A DNA stretch of 64,000 nt, taken from positions 1 through 64,000 of the forward strand of contig JAUWLF010000002.1 of assembly GCA_030613785.1 (NCBI GenBank). The letters run 5' to 3'. This document shows positions 47,158 to 57,541 of the stretch, one piece after another; the stretch's first letter is position 1, and every line of letters starts with the position of its first letter. The notes under the pieces were generated by a model that saw only the letters and a program-made list of their open reading frames with translations, did not search any database and was not told the DNA's origin. The DNA comes from Chloroflexota bacterium. Its GTDB lineage: Bacteria > Chloroflexota > Anaerolineae > UBA7937 > B3-Chlor. The position numbers and the translations under genes were made by a program.

Positions 47158-48609
47158 ATGAGGGTGCTCCTCCTGAACCCGCCCTTCAAGCATAGATTCA
47201 CGCGCACCACGCGGTGGCAGGGCAGCATGACGCGTGGCAACACCTTATGGTATCCAGTTTGGCTGTCGTATGCTGCGGGAGTACTGGAGAGAGAAGGGAG
47301 ACAGGTACGGCTGGTCGATGCACCAGCATGGAAGTGGGATGAGGAGCGCGTGCTGGACGATGTCCGAGGTTTTGACCCAGCGTTGGTGGTTATCGACAGC
47401 AACTTCTCTACACTGACAAGTGACTGTAAGTTTGCAGAGCTATTGGCGGAATCGATGCCAGGAGCAACGACAGTATTGGTCGGCCCCCCGACGGCGCACT
47501 TCGCAGCCCAGATACTGAGGAAGCATAGGATAGACGCCGTGGCAAGGCTGGAGTATGACTACACGTTACGAGACGTGGCTAGGGCCATCGAAGAATCCAA
47601 GCCACTCGAAGACGTCGCCGGCATCTCCTTCAGGGCCAATGGGCGCATAACGCACAACCCAGATCGAGAATTCATTGGCTCCGAGGAACTGGACCTCATT
47701 CCCTTCGTATCGCGAGTATACAGGAACCACCTGAACATTGAGGACTATGCTCTGGATCACACCCTACATCCGGAAGTGCAGATCTTCACTGGGCGAGGCT
47801 GTCCCAATCTATGCACTTTCTGTTCTTGGCCGGAGAATCTGATGGGCAGAGAGTACCGGGTGCGGAGCGTACGTAACGTGGTGGATGAGCTGCAGTACGT
47901 GACAGAAGAGCTGCCGAGTGTAAAGGAGGTTTTCGTCGAGGACGACACATTCACGATTAGCCGGCAAAGGGTAAGGAAGGTCTGTGAGGAGATCAAGAAC
48001 AGAAACCTGAAGGTCACGTGGTCATGCAATGCCAGAGCCAATCTTGATTTGGAAACGATGAAGCGTATGAAGCGTGCAGGTTGTCGGCTGGTCGACGTGG
48101 GGTACGAGTCTGGAAGCGATCAGATTCTCAAGGGCATCAAGAAGGGCGTCTCCACCGATCGGATGAGGAAGTTCGCCCAAGATGCCAGAAGGGCGGGCCT
48201 GATGGTACTGGGCGACTTCATCATCGGTCTTCCTGGTGAAACTGAGGACACGGTCCGGCAGACAATACGCTTCGCCAAGGAACTGAAGCCAAACCTGATC
48301 CAGTTCGCTGTGGCCACTCCTCTGCCCGGCACTCAGTTCTACGAATGGACCGCAGAAAAGGGCTTTCTATTGGCGACCAACCTGGAGCAATCGCTGGACG
48401 AAGATGGCTTCCAGAGGTGCATTGTGTCATATCCGGAGTTTGCCGACCAAGACATTGAAAAGTGGGTTGACAAAGCACTGAAATCATACTATCTGAGCCC
48501 TTCCTACGTACCAATAGCGTTGCGAAATGTTCTACGCCGGGACGGCTTTCACGAGCTAAAGGGGCTAGCAAAGTCAGCGAGGACATTTCTTCAGTATTTG
48601 ATGAGGTAG
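47158..48609 (+). CDS. B12-binding-domain radical SAM protein
   Basis: RVLLLNPPFKHRFTRTTRWQG N-term; FTGRGCPNLCTFCSWPENLMGREYRVRS; GDFIIGLPGETEDTVRQTI. Confidence 0.93.
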   Translation: MRVLLLNPPFKHRFTRTTRWQGSMTRGNTLWYPVWLSYAAGVLEREGRQVRLVDAPAWKWDEERVLDDVRGFDPALVVIDSNFSTLTSDCKFAELLAESMPGATTVLVGPPTAHFAAQILRKHRIDAVARLEYDYTLRDVARAIEESKPLEDVAGISFRANGRITHNPDREFIGSEELDLIPFVSRVYRNHLNIEDYALDHTLHPEVQIFTGRGCPNLCTFCSWPENLMGREYRVRSVRNVVDELQYVTEELPSVKEVFVEDDTFTISRQRVRKVCEEIKNRNLKVTWSCNARANLDLETMKRMKRAGCRLVDVGYESGSDQILKGIKKGVSTDRMRKFAQDARRAGLMVLGDFIIGLPGETEDTVRQTIRFAKELKPNLIQFAVATPLPGTQFYEWTAEKGFLLATNLEQSLDEDGFQRCIVSYPEFADQDIEKWVDKALKSYYLSPSYVPIALRNVLRRDGFHELKGLAKSARTFLQYLMR

Positions 48610-48628
48610 ACAGGTAAGCAACGAGTCG

Positions 48629-49852
48629 ATGAGAATACTCGTGACGTCCATTATCGATCTTAGAAAGACGACCCACAGCAGGACACACGAGATTGTCAAC
48701 TATCTGGCCAAGAGGCATGACGTCACCGCTTTGTGTCTAAACGCGTGGTGGATGACACGCCCGGATGGTAGTCTCCTCTACGGCGACGATTACTACAAGC
48801 AATACTTCACAGATCTAAAGGAGAAGGTCAAGGTAATACACTTCGCAAAGTCAGGCGTCAGACCTTTTCTCCAGGAGATCTCTTTCGCAAGACGTGCAGG
48901 GGATGTCCTTGATACCATAGGCGCCCACGAGATGGATGTCCACCTGAACTGCGGCACGCACATCTCGGGGTATGCCGTCGGCAGGAAGATGAAACAGTGG
49001 GGCATTCCAACGGTCTTTGACGTCTACGATGACTTGCCCGAGAGAGCCCGCATGTCTCCCCAGGTCCCGGGGCCGCTGAAGTACCTGGGCTGGCTGGTTG
49101 CCTTGTGGGCTTACAGGAAGAACATGGGCCTAGCCGACAGGGTAACAGTCATCACTGAGGCGCTGCGCGGGGCGTACGGCTGGGGCAAGAACAAGTCGCA
49201 GATCGTGCCCAATGGAGTGGACGCCGAACTGTTTGCCCCTCAGCGGGGCGCCAGTCTTCGAGAACGGCTGGGAGTATCTGATGACTTCGTCATAGGCTAC
49301 GTGGGCCTGCTGAGGGAGTGGGTCGAGCTCGAACCGCCCCTTAAGGCGCTGGCCCATTTGAAATTGGAGTTTGCGAACGCAAAGCTGCTGATTGTGGGCG
49401 AGGAGGGAGCCTTGCAAGAGGTCAAGGATCTGGCCGTGAAGTACGCAGTCACCGACAGGGTAGTATTTGCAGGGACGGTGCCCTACACTCAAGTGCCTGA
49501 GTACATTTCGGCCATGGACGTCTGTCTGATCCCAATAGCAAACAGTGCGGACTGCCAGCATGCTTTTCCACTGAAGCTGCTCGAATACATGGCCTGTGAA
49601 AAGCCTGTTATCTCGACACCCGTCGCTGGAGTGAAGGAGGTTGTCGCAGACCGAGTGCTGTACGCCTCAAATAGTGAGGAACTCGCCGAGCGCATCAGGA
49701 AGCTATACCGAGATGAGGACCTGCGGCGCAGGCTGGGCACGGCGGGCAGACGCTTCGTGGCCCAGAAATACACCTGGAAGCTGGCATGCAGATTGCTTGA
49801 GGACACACTAGTCGAGACGGCAGGGCATCGATCACAGAGCCGTGACGTCTGA
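48629..49852 (+). CDS. Glycosyltransferase family 4
   Basis: GVDAELFAPQRGASLRERLGVSDDFVIGYVGLLREW, FPLKLLEYMACEKPVISTPVAGVKEVV. Confidence 0.9.
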   Translation: MRILVTSIIDLRKTTHSRTHEIVNYLAKRHDVTALCLNAWWMTRPDGSLLYGDDYYKQYFTDLKEKVKVIHFAKSGVRPFLQEISFARRAGDVLDTIGAHEMDVHLNCGTHISGYAVGRKMKQWGIPTVFDVYDDLPERARMSPQVPGPLKYLGWLVALWAYRKNMGLADRVTVITEALRGAYGWGKNKSQIVPNGVDAELFAPQRGASLRERLGVSDDFVIGYVGLLREWVELEPPLKALAHLKLEFANAKLLIVGEEGALQEVKDLAVKYAVTDRVVFAGTVPYTQVPEYISAMDVCLIPIANSADCQHAFPLKLLEYMACEKPVISTPVAGVKEVVADRVLYASNSEELAERIRKLYRDEDLRRRLGTAGRRFVAQKYTWKLACRLLEDTLVETAGHRSQSRDV

Positions 49853-49872
49853 GACTTGGGAATGGACGCGAA

Positions 49873-50994
49873 TTGAATAGAATAGGACTGAAGGACACCG
49901 CAGCCAAAGCGTCGAAGATGTTGCTGAGAAGGCCGAACCCCAGCCAGATCTTGTGGATCAATTTCGCGGTGACTTACCTCTGTAACAGCAGATGCAGAAT
50001 GTGCCGCATTTGGGAGAAGTACCGGCAAGGCCCGAGCCTTCTTGAAGAGGAACTGTCGTTGTCAGAGATAGAGAGCCTGTTATCGTCGAAGTACTTGCAG
50101 AATCTCGAAGGGATTGGCTTCACGGGCGGAGAACCCTTCCTCAGGAGGGACTTTGTAGACCTCGCCGGCCTCTTCATCGAACGATACCCCGATGCCTTTG
50201 TCAGCATCGCTACCAATGGCCTCAGCCCAGGGCTGATAGTCAAGAGGACGAAAGAGATCATCAACAGGTATCGTCCAAAATCGCTCGGCTTGTCCATCTC
50301 GCTGGACGGTATGGCCGGAAACCACGATAGAATCAGAGGGGTCAAAGGGGCGTATGAGAGGGTGCTGCAAACGCTCAAAACACTACAGGAAGAAACGGAC
50401 ATCAACCTGGGATTCGATTTTACCATCACCCCCTGGAACTGGGAAGACTTGTGGAGCGCGTACGAGTTGTCAAAGGAATTCGGGATTAAGTTCATAGCGG
50501 GGTTTGCCCACAACAGTGATTTCTACTACGGCAATACAGAGATAGTTTTTGATTGGCACGACGCCCTGGACGAGGCCGCACACATAGTGCAAAAGGTGGC
50601 CAGGGATAGGGCAGCCACCGAACCTCTGCTGGACAAGTTGATCAATCCTTATGCTTGTTTCATGACCAAAGCTCCAGAGTATGAAGTGAAGAGGAACTCC
50701 ATGTTCAGGTGCTACTCTGGGGTGCACTCCCTGTTTCTTGATCCCTATGGAGATGTATATCCGTGTATCATGCTTGACGAGAAGCTCGGGAATGTAAGAA
50801 GCGAGCCCTTCGGTCAACTATGGTTATCGTCGAGGGCCGCGCAGATAAGGGACTACATTGAGCAAGACCAATGTCACTGTTGGGTTGCCTGCGAGGCGGT
50901 TCCCTCATTGCTACGCGGCCTTGGTGTCGCTAGATGGAATGTCATGAACAAGATCGTCAAACCGATGGTATCTAGGCCAGACTACCGTGGATGA
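49873..50994 (+). CDS. Radical SAM protein with SPASM-type C-terminus
   Basis: FAVTYLCNSRCRMCRIWEKY (CxxxCxxC), GFTGGEPFLRRDFVDLAG, C-term CYSGVHSLFLDPYGDVYPCIML...CHCWVACEA. Confidence 0.92.
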   Translation: MNRIGLKDTAAKASKMLLRRPNPSQILWINFAVTYLCNSRCRMCRIWEKYRQGPSLLEEELSLSEIESLLSSKYLQNLEGIGFTGGEPFLRRDFVDLAGLFIERYPDAFVSIATNGLSPGLIVKRTKEIINRYRPKSLGLSISLDGMAGNHDRIRGVKGAYERVLQTLKTLQEETDINLGFDFTITPWNWEDLWSAYELSKEFGIKFIAGFAHNSDFYYGNTEIVFDWHDALDEAAHIVQKVARDRAATEPLLDKLINPYACFMTKAPEYEVKRNSMFRCYSGVHSLFLDPYGDVYPCIMLDEKLGNVRSEPFGQLWLSSRAAQIRDYIEQDQCHCWVACEAVPSLLRGLGVARWNVMNKIVKPMVSRPDYRG

Positions 50995-51018
50995 CGGGAT
51001 TGTATTGTTGGCAAAGAC

Positions 51019-52008
51019 ATGAAGATCTGTTTCGTGGGGCATTACACCGCACGACCTGACAATACAGGAGACTTAGGTACGAAGCACGTGGGCTTTGAGA
51101 TAGCCAGAAGGGTGTCCGAGCGCCACCAGACCATCGAGATCAACATCAGGGAGCCACTCTCCTGGAGGCGAGCTAAGCCGTTCCAGCCACAGATAATCCA
51201 TTTCATCCTCGGTCCATCCACGTTGGGCCTGCTGGCAGCCAGGCTGTTCACGCTCTATTGCAGCGAGGCAAGGACGGTGCTGTCCGCGCCAAACCCTGAT
51301 CTACCGTCATGGAGACTAGGGGCCTTCTTCAGGCCGAACCTGGTATTGGTTCAGTCGTACGAGTCCGAGAGCACATTCGGGAAGATGGGTTGCAATACTC
51401 GATTCGTGCCTAACGGTGTGGATGTGGAGAGGTTCCTCCCGGGATCACCGCTCACGAAGATGCAACTGAGAGAGAAGTATGCGATCAGGAGAGATGTCTT
51501 TGTGATCCTCCATGTAGGCCCCATAATCAAGAGGAGGAATATCGAGTTCTTGAAGAACGTTCAGGATGCCAATCACCAGGTCATAATCGTCGGCAGGATG
51601 CCCGCAGACAAGCAGTTGCACCAAGTGCTCGTCGGCGCGGGATGCATGGTGCTGACAGATTGCGTGGAGCATATCGAGGAGATGTATGCCCTGTCCGATT
51701 GTTACATCTTCCCGACGCCAGCAGCGAACAAGGGGGCCAGCATCGAAATCCCGCTCTCCGTCCTGGAGGCCATGTCCTGCAATCTACCCGTGATCACAAC
51801 GAGATTCGGGGCGTTGCCCAGAGCCCTTGAAGAAGGAGGCGGGCTGGTCTTCGTTGACAGCGAGGACGATCTGTTCCAGGAACTAACGAGAGCGCAACAG
51901 GGCCTGGAAGTAAGAACCCGCGACAGAGTCCTGCCTTACGGATGGGATAACGTCATCGGTTCTCTCGAGGAGATCTACGGCGAGATCGCAGAAACGAGAG
52001 CGGCGTGA
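51019..52008 (+). CDS. Glycosyltransferase family 4
   Basis: RFVPNGVDVERFLPGSPLTKMQLREKYAIRRDVFVILHVGPIIKRRNIEFLK; ASIEIPLSVLEAMSCNLPVITTRFGALP. Confidence 0.88.
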   Translation: MKICFVGHYTARPDNTGDLGTKHVGFEIARRVSERHQTIEINIREPLSWRRAKPFQPQIIHFILGPSTLGLLAARLFTLYCSEARTVLSAPNPDLPSWRLGAFFRPNLVLVQSYESESTFGKMGCNTRFVPNGVDVERFLPGSPLTKMQLREKYAIRRDVFVILHVGPIIKRRNIEFLKNVQDANHQVIIVGRMPADKQLHQVLVGAGCMVLTDCVEHIEEMYALSDCYIFPTPAANKGASIEIPLSVLEAMSCNLPVITTRFGALPRALEEGGGLVFVDSEDDLFQELTRAQQGLEVRTRDRVLPYGWDNVIGSLEEIYGEIAETRAA

Positions 52009-52727
52009 GCGTCGGAGAATTCGACGCTTCAGTAGAACAGCCAACCAGAATGGCAACAAGCGAGAACTCAAAGGGCATTCTCATATGCTTCGTGGGCATT
52101 GACGGCTCGGGCAAGAGCACGTTGGCGAAGGCGCTGGCTGCCAGCCTCGAGGCCCAGGGTATCCGGTGCAGATACGTGTGGATGGGATTCAATGACTCCT
52201 TTACGGTCTTCAGGCCCTTGGTGGCGGTGGCCAAGGCTTCGGTATTCCGCGGCGAGAGGTACATGGAGCAGTCCACGAAAAAAGGGCGGGTGGTGAAGAG
52301 TTCGTTTCTGTCCACCCTCTATCAGTATCTCATGTTGGCTGATTACACATTCCAGGTTTTCTTCAGAATCCGGCTGCCCCTGGCATTCGGGAGAAACTTG
52401 ATATGTGATCGCTATATCCACGACTTGATAGTCGCTGTTGGAGTCCTCCTGGACTACTCCGCCGACAGGACAATGGCCCTGCTCGACCACTGTCTGGCCT
52501 TGCTGCCAGAGCCGGATCTGGTATTCCTGATAGACCTGCCGGAAACCTTGGCTTACCAGCGCAAGGATGACATAATATCACTCGATTTTCTGTCTGTACG
52601 TAGAGATATCTATCTGCAGATGGCGCAACGGTATGGGATGACTATCCTCGATGGCAGCGGCGACCCACAGGAACTGGCACAACTGGCGGCGAGGAAAGTA
52701 CTACAACACATGCCAGGAGAACGCTAA
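52005..52727 (+). CDS. Thymidylate kinase-like P-loop kinase
   Basis: ILICFVGIDGSGKSTLAKALAASLEAQGIRCRYVWMG; LICDRYIHDLIVAVGVLLDYS. Confidence 0.85.
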   Translation: MSVGEFDASVEQPTRMATSENSKGILICFVGIDGSGKSTLAKALAASLEAQGIRCRYVWMGFNDSFTVFRPLVAVAKASVFRGERYMEQSTKKGRVVKSSFLSTLYQYLMLADYTFQVFFRIRLPLAFGRNLICDRYIHDLIVAVGVLLDYSADRTMALLDHCLALLPEPDLVFLIDLPETLAYQRKDDIISLDFLSVRRDIYLQMAQRYGMTILDGSGDPQELAQLAARKVLQHMPGER

Positions 52728-54248
52728 GTGAAGAAGGTCTTGCTGATCGGCATAGATTCCCTGGATCCCAAGCTGCTACTAAAGTTCGCCGCTGACCTAC
52801 CCAACTTCACCAGATTGCGGCAGGTCAGCCCTGAGATGAAGCTGAAATCCATCTTCCCCCCCGACTCGATCCCCGCCTGGATCAGCATCCATACGGGATT
52901 GAACCCAGCAAGACATGGCTTGATCTACGTCTTCGACATCTTCGAGAGCCAGTGGCAAGACATCCTCAACATAGATCTGGATGTCTTTCGAGGCCGGACT
53001 TTCTGGGACTACGCCAGCAATAGTGGCAAGAAGGTCTGTGTGTTTTTCCCATTTGTGGCCTTTCCGCCCTGGCAGGTCAACGGCATAATGATCAGCCAGG
53101 CGATGAGTGAACGGCGACTGGATGGTGGCTCGCCGTGGCAGACAGAGAGGGAAATCGGCACCTATCCTGCTGACGCGGCGGCTCAATTTGGGATATCCCG
53201 CTTCAGGAGATCGGTGTCTGGAAAACACCCTGGCGAGAGGAATCTGAAAGCGCGCACCGAGGAGGACCAACAGGTGATGCTTCACAGGGCCCGACTGGGA
53301 CTGGAAATCTCCCAGTCCGTTGAGTGGGACCTCTTCTTTATCTTTTTCGGCTCGCTGGATGGCATCCAGCACGCGCTATGGCGATACGGCGATCACAACG
53401 ACCCCACCTACCCAGGTCCGAACCCCTTACAGGACTTGATAAGAGAGTCCTACAAAGTACTAGACAGAATCGTCGGGGAGTTCATGAGCCTCCATCCTGA
53501 CGTCACCACCATTGTGATGAGCGACCACGGACACGGGATGCGACCACCCGTGACCGTGAGCATCAACGAGTTCCTGCGACAAAGGGGTTTCCTGTTTTCC
53601 AAGGGTCACCGGCTCAATCCGTTGCCCAGAGCGATGGAGGGCCTGAAGCGCCAGGTGTTGGATTTCGTCCATCAAAGGGAACTGGACTATTGGCTGCTCA
53701 AGGTGAGCAAGATGAAGTTGCTTTCCTCCGCCAGCAAGGACGTGTACATGTCCACGGCCAGCATTGACATGGAGCGAACCGTAGCCTATCTCTCCTCCTT
53801 CGCAGGCCCCAAGTCGTATTCTCACGGGGGGATAGAGATCAAAAGGGAGAACCTGAACGGCATCGGCTATGAGGAACTGCGTGACAGACTGATCGAAGAG
53901 CTCGCGAACATCGAGGAGCCACAGACTGGGGAAGAGTTGATGGAGTGGATCTGCAGGCGAGAGGAGTTGTATTCAGGGCCCCATATCTCACACTTTCCCG
54001 ACATCGTCTTTGAGTTGAAGGAAGGCTACGGGGTCTACTGGGGCATCCATACGCCTCTCATCGGCACAGCTTATGAGCACAACCTCGCCTCAGGCGGGCA
54101 CAAGAAGGACGCAGTATTCCTGATCTCTGGTTCATCCAGGGAACCCACGACACAGGAAATGGGCCTGATGGATGTCTCCCCCACGATATTGGACTTGTTG
54201 GGCGTAGAGGGCGAGTTCGGCTTTGACGGCGCGAGCATCTTTGCGTAA
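52728..54248 (+). CDS. Alkaline phosphatase superfamily protein (type I phosphodiesterase/nucleotide pyrophosphatase-like)
   Basis: KKVLLIGIDSLDPKLLLKFA, SIPAWISIHTGLNPARHGLIYVFD, TTIVMSDHGHGMRP, ASGGHKKDAVFLISG. Confidence 0.88.
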   Translation: MKKVLLIGIDSLDPKLLLKFAADLPNFTRLRQVSPEMKLKSIFPPDSIPAWISIHTGLNPARHGLIYVFDIFESQWQDILNIDLDVFRGRTFWDYASNSGKKVCVFFPFVAFPPWQVNGIMISQAMSERRLDGGSPWQTEREIGTYPADAAAQFGISRFRRSVSGKHPGERNLKARTEEDQQVMLHRARLGLEISQSVEWDLFFIFFGSLDGIQHALWRYGDHNDPTYPGPNPLQDLIRESYKVLDRIVGEFMSLHPDVTTIVMSDHGHGMRPPVTVSINEFLRQRGFLFSKGHRLNPLPRAMEGLKRQVLDFVHQRELDYWLLKVSKMKLLSSASKDVYMSTASIDMERTVAYLSSFAGPKSYSHGGIEIKRENLNGIGYEELRDRLIEELANIEEPQTGEELMEWICRREELYSGPHISHFPDIVFELKEGYGVYWGIHTPLIGTAYEHNLASGGHKKDAVFLISGSSREPTTQEMGLMDVSPTILDLLGVEGEFGFDGASIFA

Positions 54249-54260
54249 AGGAGTGTTTGG

Positions 54261-56048
54261 TTGAAGGCTGGGCAAGGCAAGCACAGAGGACTGAAGATAG
54301 TAAGTTGCATCTGCTTCCTATTGATCGTTGTGGCGCTTATCCTGATTGATGGGAACTCACCTGCCATAGGGTACGAGCTATCTGTCTACGAGAGCCTGCC
54401 GCCGTTGACATGGATCTGCCTGATCGCCGCGCTCGCCGGCGGAACGGGCGTGATAGTCCACCAGGCCTTTGCTGGCCGCAAGAGCGAATATTGGCTCCTC
54501 GGGTTCTTCATACTAATGTTCAGTATCTCAATTGTTCTTTTGCTACCTGCTTTCAAGGGTTATCACCTGTACGGTTCCGCTGATACCGCGGCCCACGCCA
54601 TGTTCGCAGATGTTGTCGTCTCGAAAGGTCACTTCCACCGAGGTAACAGCTATCCTATGATCCACATCCTGACGGCGGAACTTGCGGAGCTCTCCAGTGC
54701 GCGACCTGAGGCCATAAACAAATACATTCCTGCGTTGTTCACCCTTCTGTTTATTCTCTTTAGCTATCTTCTGGCTCGAAGCGTGATGCCCAAGAAGGGT
54801 CAGGCGCTGTTGGCGGCAGCCACCACCGCTCTGTTCTTCAACTACTACCATGTGTGTGTCTACCCTCAGACCTTGTCGATCATGTTGCTCCCCATGGTAT
54901 TCTATCTCTATTTCGAGGGCTTCCGGACTTCCTCGGTATCATTCAAGGTCGTTTTTGTGATAGTCTTGTTGCTGTTTTCCTATTTTCATCCGGCCACAGC
55001 GGCAGCGTTGATCGTCAGCTTCCTGGCCGCCGAGGCAGCGAAGCTGATCTGGAGGCTGAGGATGGGGGCGCGACCTGCGGTCGCCAGCAAAGGGCTGGAC
55101 CGCATCACCTTGGAGCCCACGCTCATTTCCTCTATCACCTTCCTGACCTGGATCTCATCCGCCGAGATATTCGGGACAACCATTCGCAGAAGCCTATTCT
55201 GGCTGCGGGGTGAAATAGATCGAGTCCCTCACGTAGAAATCCTGGAGAAAACCTTGGAAGAACAGCACTTGGATATCCTCCACCAGGTAGAGCTCGTCCT
55301 GAAGATGTATGGAGACAACTTGATATACCTGGCCCTCTCTGCAATCGCGCTGCTGATTATCGGCTGGGGATTCTGGCGCCGTCGCGATGAGCTCAAGCAT
55401 CTCTTTACACTGTCCATGCCCTTCCTGGTGAGCGGACCCGTGTGGGTCCTGATTTTCTTCGCCACCTTGCGGGTGACTGTGGGCAGGCTACTGGGCGCCA
55501 ACACCATGATGTGGGCCACCCCTGTGTTCGCCGCCTTTGCTCTACACGAGATGTTCGCAAGGTGGAGAAGAGCAGGTGTTTTGGTCGTGACATCCATCTT
55601 GATCTGCGCCTCGGTGGTGGGCATATTCGCCGTCTATCAGTCTCCCTATATCCTGCAGGTAAGCTGGCAGGTGACTGGTCAGGATATTGAGGGCTCGCGG
55701 TGGTTCAACACCAATGCCCAGCTCCTAGGAAAGGACTGGTTCGCCAGTCTAGGCGGCCCCGCTGCATACAGGGTGGCAGGCAGGATTAGCTTACCCGAGC
55801 ACTTTGGATATGGACAGAGGCAGACGGTGGGGGCCTCCTTGAGATGGAGCACCTACCTGGTAGTTGGAAGGCGTTTCATATTGGGCAGTGCTCATCCGAC
55901 CCTTGCCAGGGCTACGACTTCCTCGCCCGACCTGTTCACAACCGGGTTCAGCCCAGCCGACTTCGAACGCCTGGTGTTGGATCCCACTGTCAACCGACTA
56001 TACTCGAACGGCGAACTGGACGTGTTCTGGATCACGGCTGAGAGATAG
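54261..56048 (+). CDS. Polytopic membrane protein of the polysaccharide locus (possible GT-C-like)
   Basis: Many predicted TM stretches (IVSCICFLLIVVALILI, FFILMFSISIVLLLPAF, LFTLLFILFSYLLARSV) and YGSADTAAHAMFADVVVSKG-type extracytoplasmic loop. Confidence 0.7.
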   Translation: MKAGQGKHRGLKIVSCICFLLIVVALILIDGNSPAIGYELSVYESLPPLTWICLIAALAGGTGVIVHQAFAGRKSEYWLLGFFILMFSISIVLLLPAFKGYHLYGSADTAAHAMFADVVVSKGHFHRGNSYPMIHILTAELAELSSARPEAINKYIPALFTLLFILFSYLLARSVMPKKGQALLAAATTALFFNYYHVCVYPQTLSIMLLPMVFYLYFEGFRTSSVSFKVVFVIVLLLFSYFHPATAAALIVSFLAAEAAKLIWRLRMGARPAVASKGLDRITLEPTLISSITFLTWISSAEIFGTTIRRSLFWLRGEIDRVPHVEILEKTLEEQHLDILHQVELVLKMYGDNLIYLALSAIALLIIGWGFWRRRDELKHLFTLSMPFLVSGPVWVLIFFATLRVTVGRLLGANTMMWATPVFAAFALHEMFARWRRAGVLVVTSILICASVVGIFAVYQSPYILQVSWQVTGQDIEGSRWFNTNAQLLGKDWFASLGGPAAYRVAGRISLPEHFGYGQRQTVGASLRWSTYLVVGRRFILGSAHPTLARATTSSPDLFTTGFSPADFERLVLDPTVNRLYSNGELDVFWITAER

Positions 56049-56052
56049 GAAC

Positions 56053-57099
56053 ATGAGGGTAGCCCTGGTGGCGGATACCTTCTCGGTGGAGAAAGGGACA
56101 GGGATTGCGAGATACAGTCGGGAGATGTTGGCGGGATTGACCAGCAAGGGATTGCATGTCGAAGCGATAGCTCCCAAACCTCCTAACCTGCCTCTTGGCA
56201 TGGCCATCAATCACGCACTCAAAATGCCCTACCTCGTTCGAAGCAAGGCAGATCATCTTGATCTCATACACGCGACAAGCCCCATCACCGCGCTTGCTTT
56301 CCCTCTGCTTAGTAAGCCAAGAGTGGTCACCTACTGGGATCTGGTCTCTTTGCTCTGTGACAATACGAGCAGTGCCTCTCACACGAGATTCTTTGCGCCC
56401 CTCTTTCTTCGCATTGGCAAGTTCGCAGATGCGATCATTGCTTCTTCATCTCAGACGAAAGAGGAGATGATTGCTCACCTGGGAATTCCCGGCGACAAAA
56501 TCACGGTCATCAATCCCGGCATCGCCGAGATGTTCAGGCCTATGAATGTTGACTCTCGAGACGAATTCGTCATCGGCTATGTGGGCGCTTTGAACCGCAG
56601 GAAGGGCATAGATTACCTGCTGAGGGCTCTCCACGCATTGCAGGATAAGCAGCTCAAGCTCCCAGTCAAGCTTGTCCTCTGCGGCGCCAAAGACGTGGAG
56701 TATCGTGCCCTGGTGAGGCTGGCTACCGACCTCAGGGTGGATGAACACGTAGAATTTAGGGGTTTTGTGGCGGGGGAGGGATTGGTAAGAGCGTATAATT
56801 CCTTCGATCTCTTCGTCCTTCCCAGCGAGTGGGAAGGGTTCGGTTTCCCCATCCTCGAGGCCCAAAGGTGTGGGGTGCCGGTGATTATCAGAGAGGACGC
56901 ACACATCCCACCAGAGGTGTCGATGTGCTGCTTGAAAGCCACCTCAGAGCAGGATATGGCCGACAAGATCTATCAGCTTCTCATGGATGAGAGCCTCAGG
57001 CAAACGATCATAGAGCAAGGATTCGAGTACAGCCAGCAGTTCACCTGGGAAAGAACTGTGCAGGAAACCCTGAAGGTGTATGAGGAGGCTATGTCTTAG
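56053..57099 (+). CDS. Glycosyltransferase family 4
   Basis: MRVALVADTFSVEKGTGIARYSREMLAGL, NPGIAEMFRPMNVDSRDEFVIGYVGALNRRKGIDYLL, LPSEWEGFGFPILEAQRCGVPVI. Confidence 0.93.
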   Translation: MRVALVADTFSVEKGTGIARYSREMLAGLTSKGLHVEAIAPKPPNLPLGMAINHALKMPYLVRSKADHLDLIHATSPITALAFPLLSKPRVVTYWDLVSLLCDNTSSASHTRFFAPLFLRIGKFADAIIASSSQTKEEMIAHLGIPGDKITVINPGIAEMFRPMNVDSRDEFVIGYVGALNRRKGIDYLLRALHALQDKQLKLPVKLVLCGAKDVEYRALVRLATDLRVDEHVEFRGFVAGEGLVRAYNSFDLFVLPSEWEGFGFPILEAQRCGVPVIIREDAHIPPEVSMCCLKATSEQDMADKIYQLLMDESLRQTIIEQGFEYSQQFTWERTVQETLKVYEEAMS

Positions 57100-57178
57100 A
57101 TGCCGCCGTTCTACAGCCATATGGTCCGCCTGGTTTCGAGAGGCTGAGAGGATGTGGCAAACGTCCTGGAGAGGTAGC

Positions 57179-57277
57179 GCCCTCCCCCTGAATGGGGGAG
57201 GGATGGGGTGGGGGTGAACGATGCAAGCAGTAAGCCTGTCACCCTCCCCCAGCCCCTCCCGGCGAGGGAGGGGAGCG
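57179..57277. repeat. MITE/REP-like inverted repeat element with two G/C-rich hairpins
   Basis: CCCTCCCCC-tgaat-GGGGGAGGG and CCCCTCCC-ggcga-GGGAGGGG hairpins about 60 nt apart; the inner sequences are roughly complementary. Confidence 0.65.
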
Positions 57278-57541
57278 AAAAGACCAGCTTTTTTCCAATA
57301 GTTGTCAAATGCACCGTGAGTAGGCTGGAGGCCGTACCTGTCCTGAGCCAAGACGAAGGATCGAAGGGTGCAGTCCAGCGGCAGCCTCGAGAAGCGTTTT
57401 TCGACACTCTCGAGCTGAGGCATTTGAATTTGGCTGCCTTTGGGTGTATGATTGACCCGTCACTGAACACCGCGACCATTTGTCGCCATGCAGTGAGCGA
57501 CATTGCCGGGCAGGGAGCTATGGGAGATTTGAGAGGTCAGG

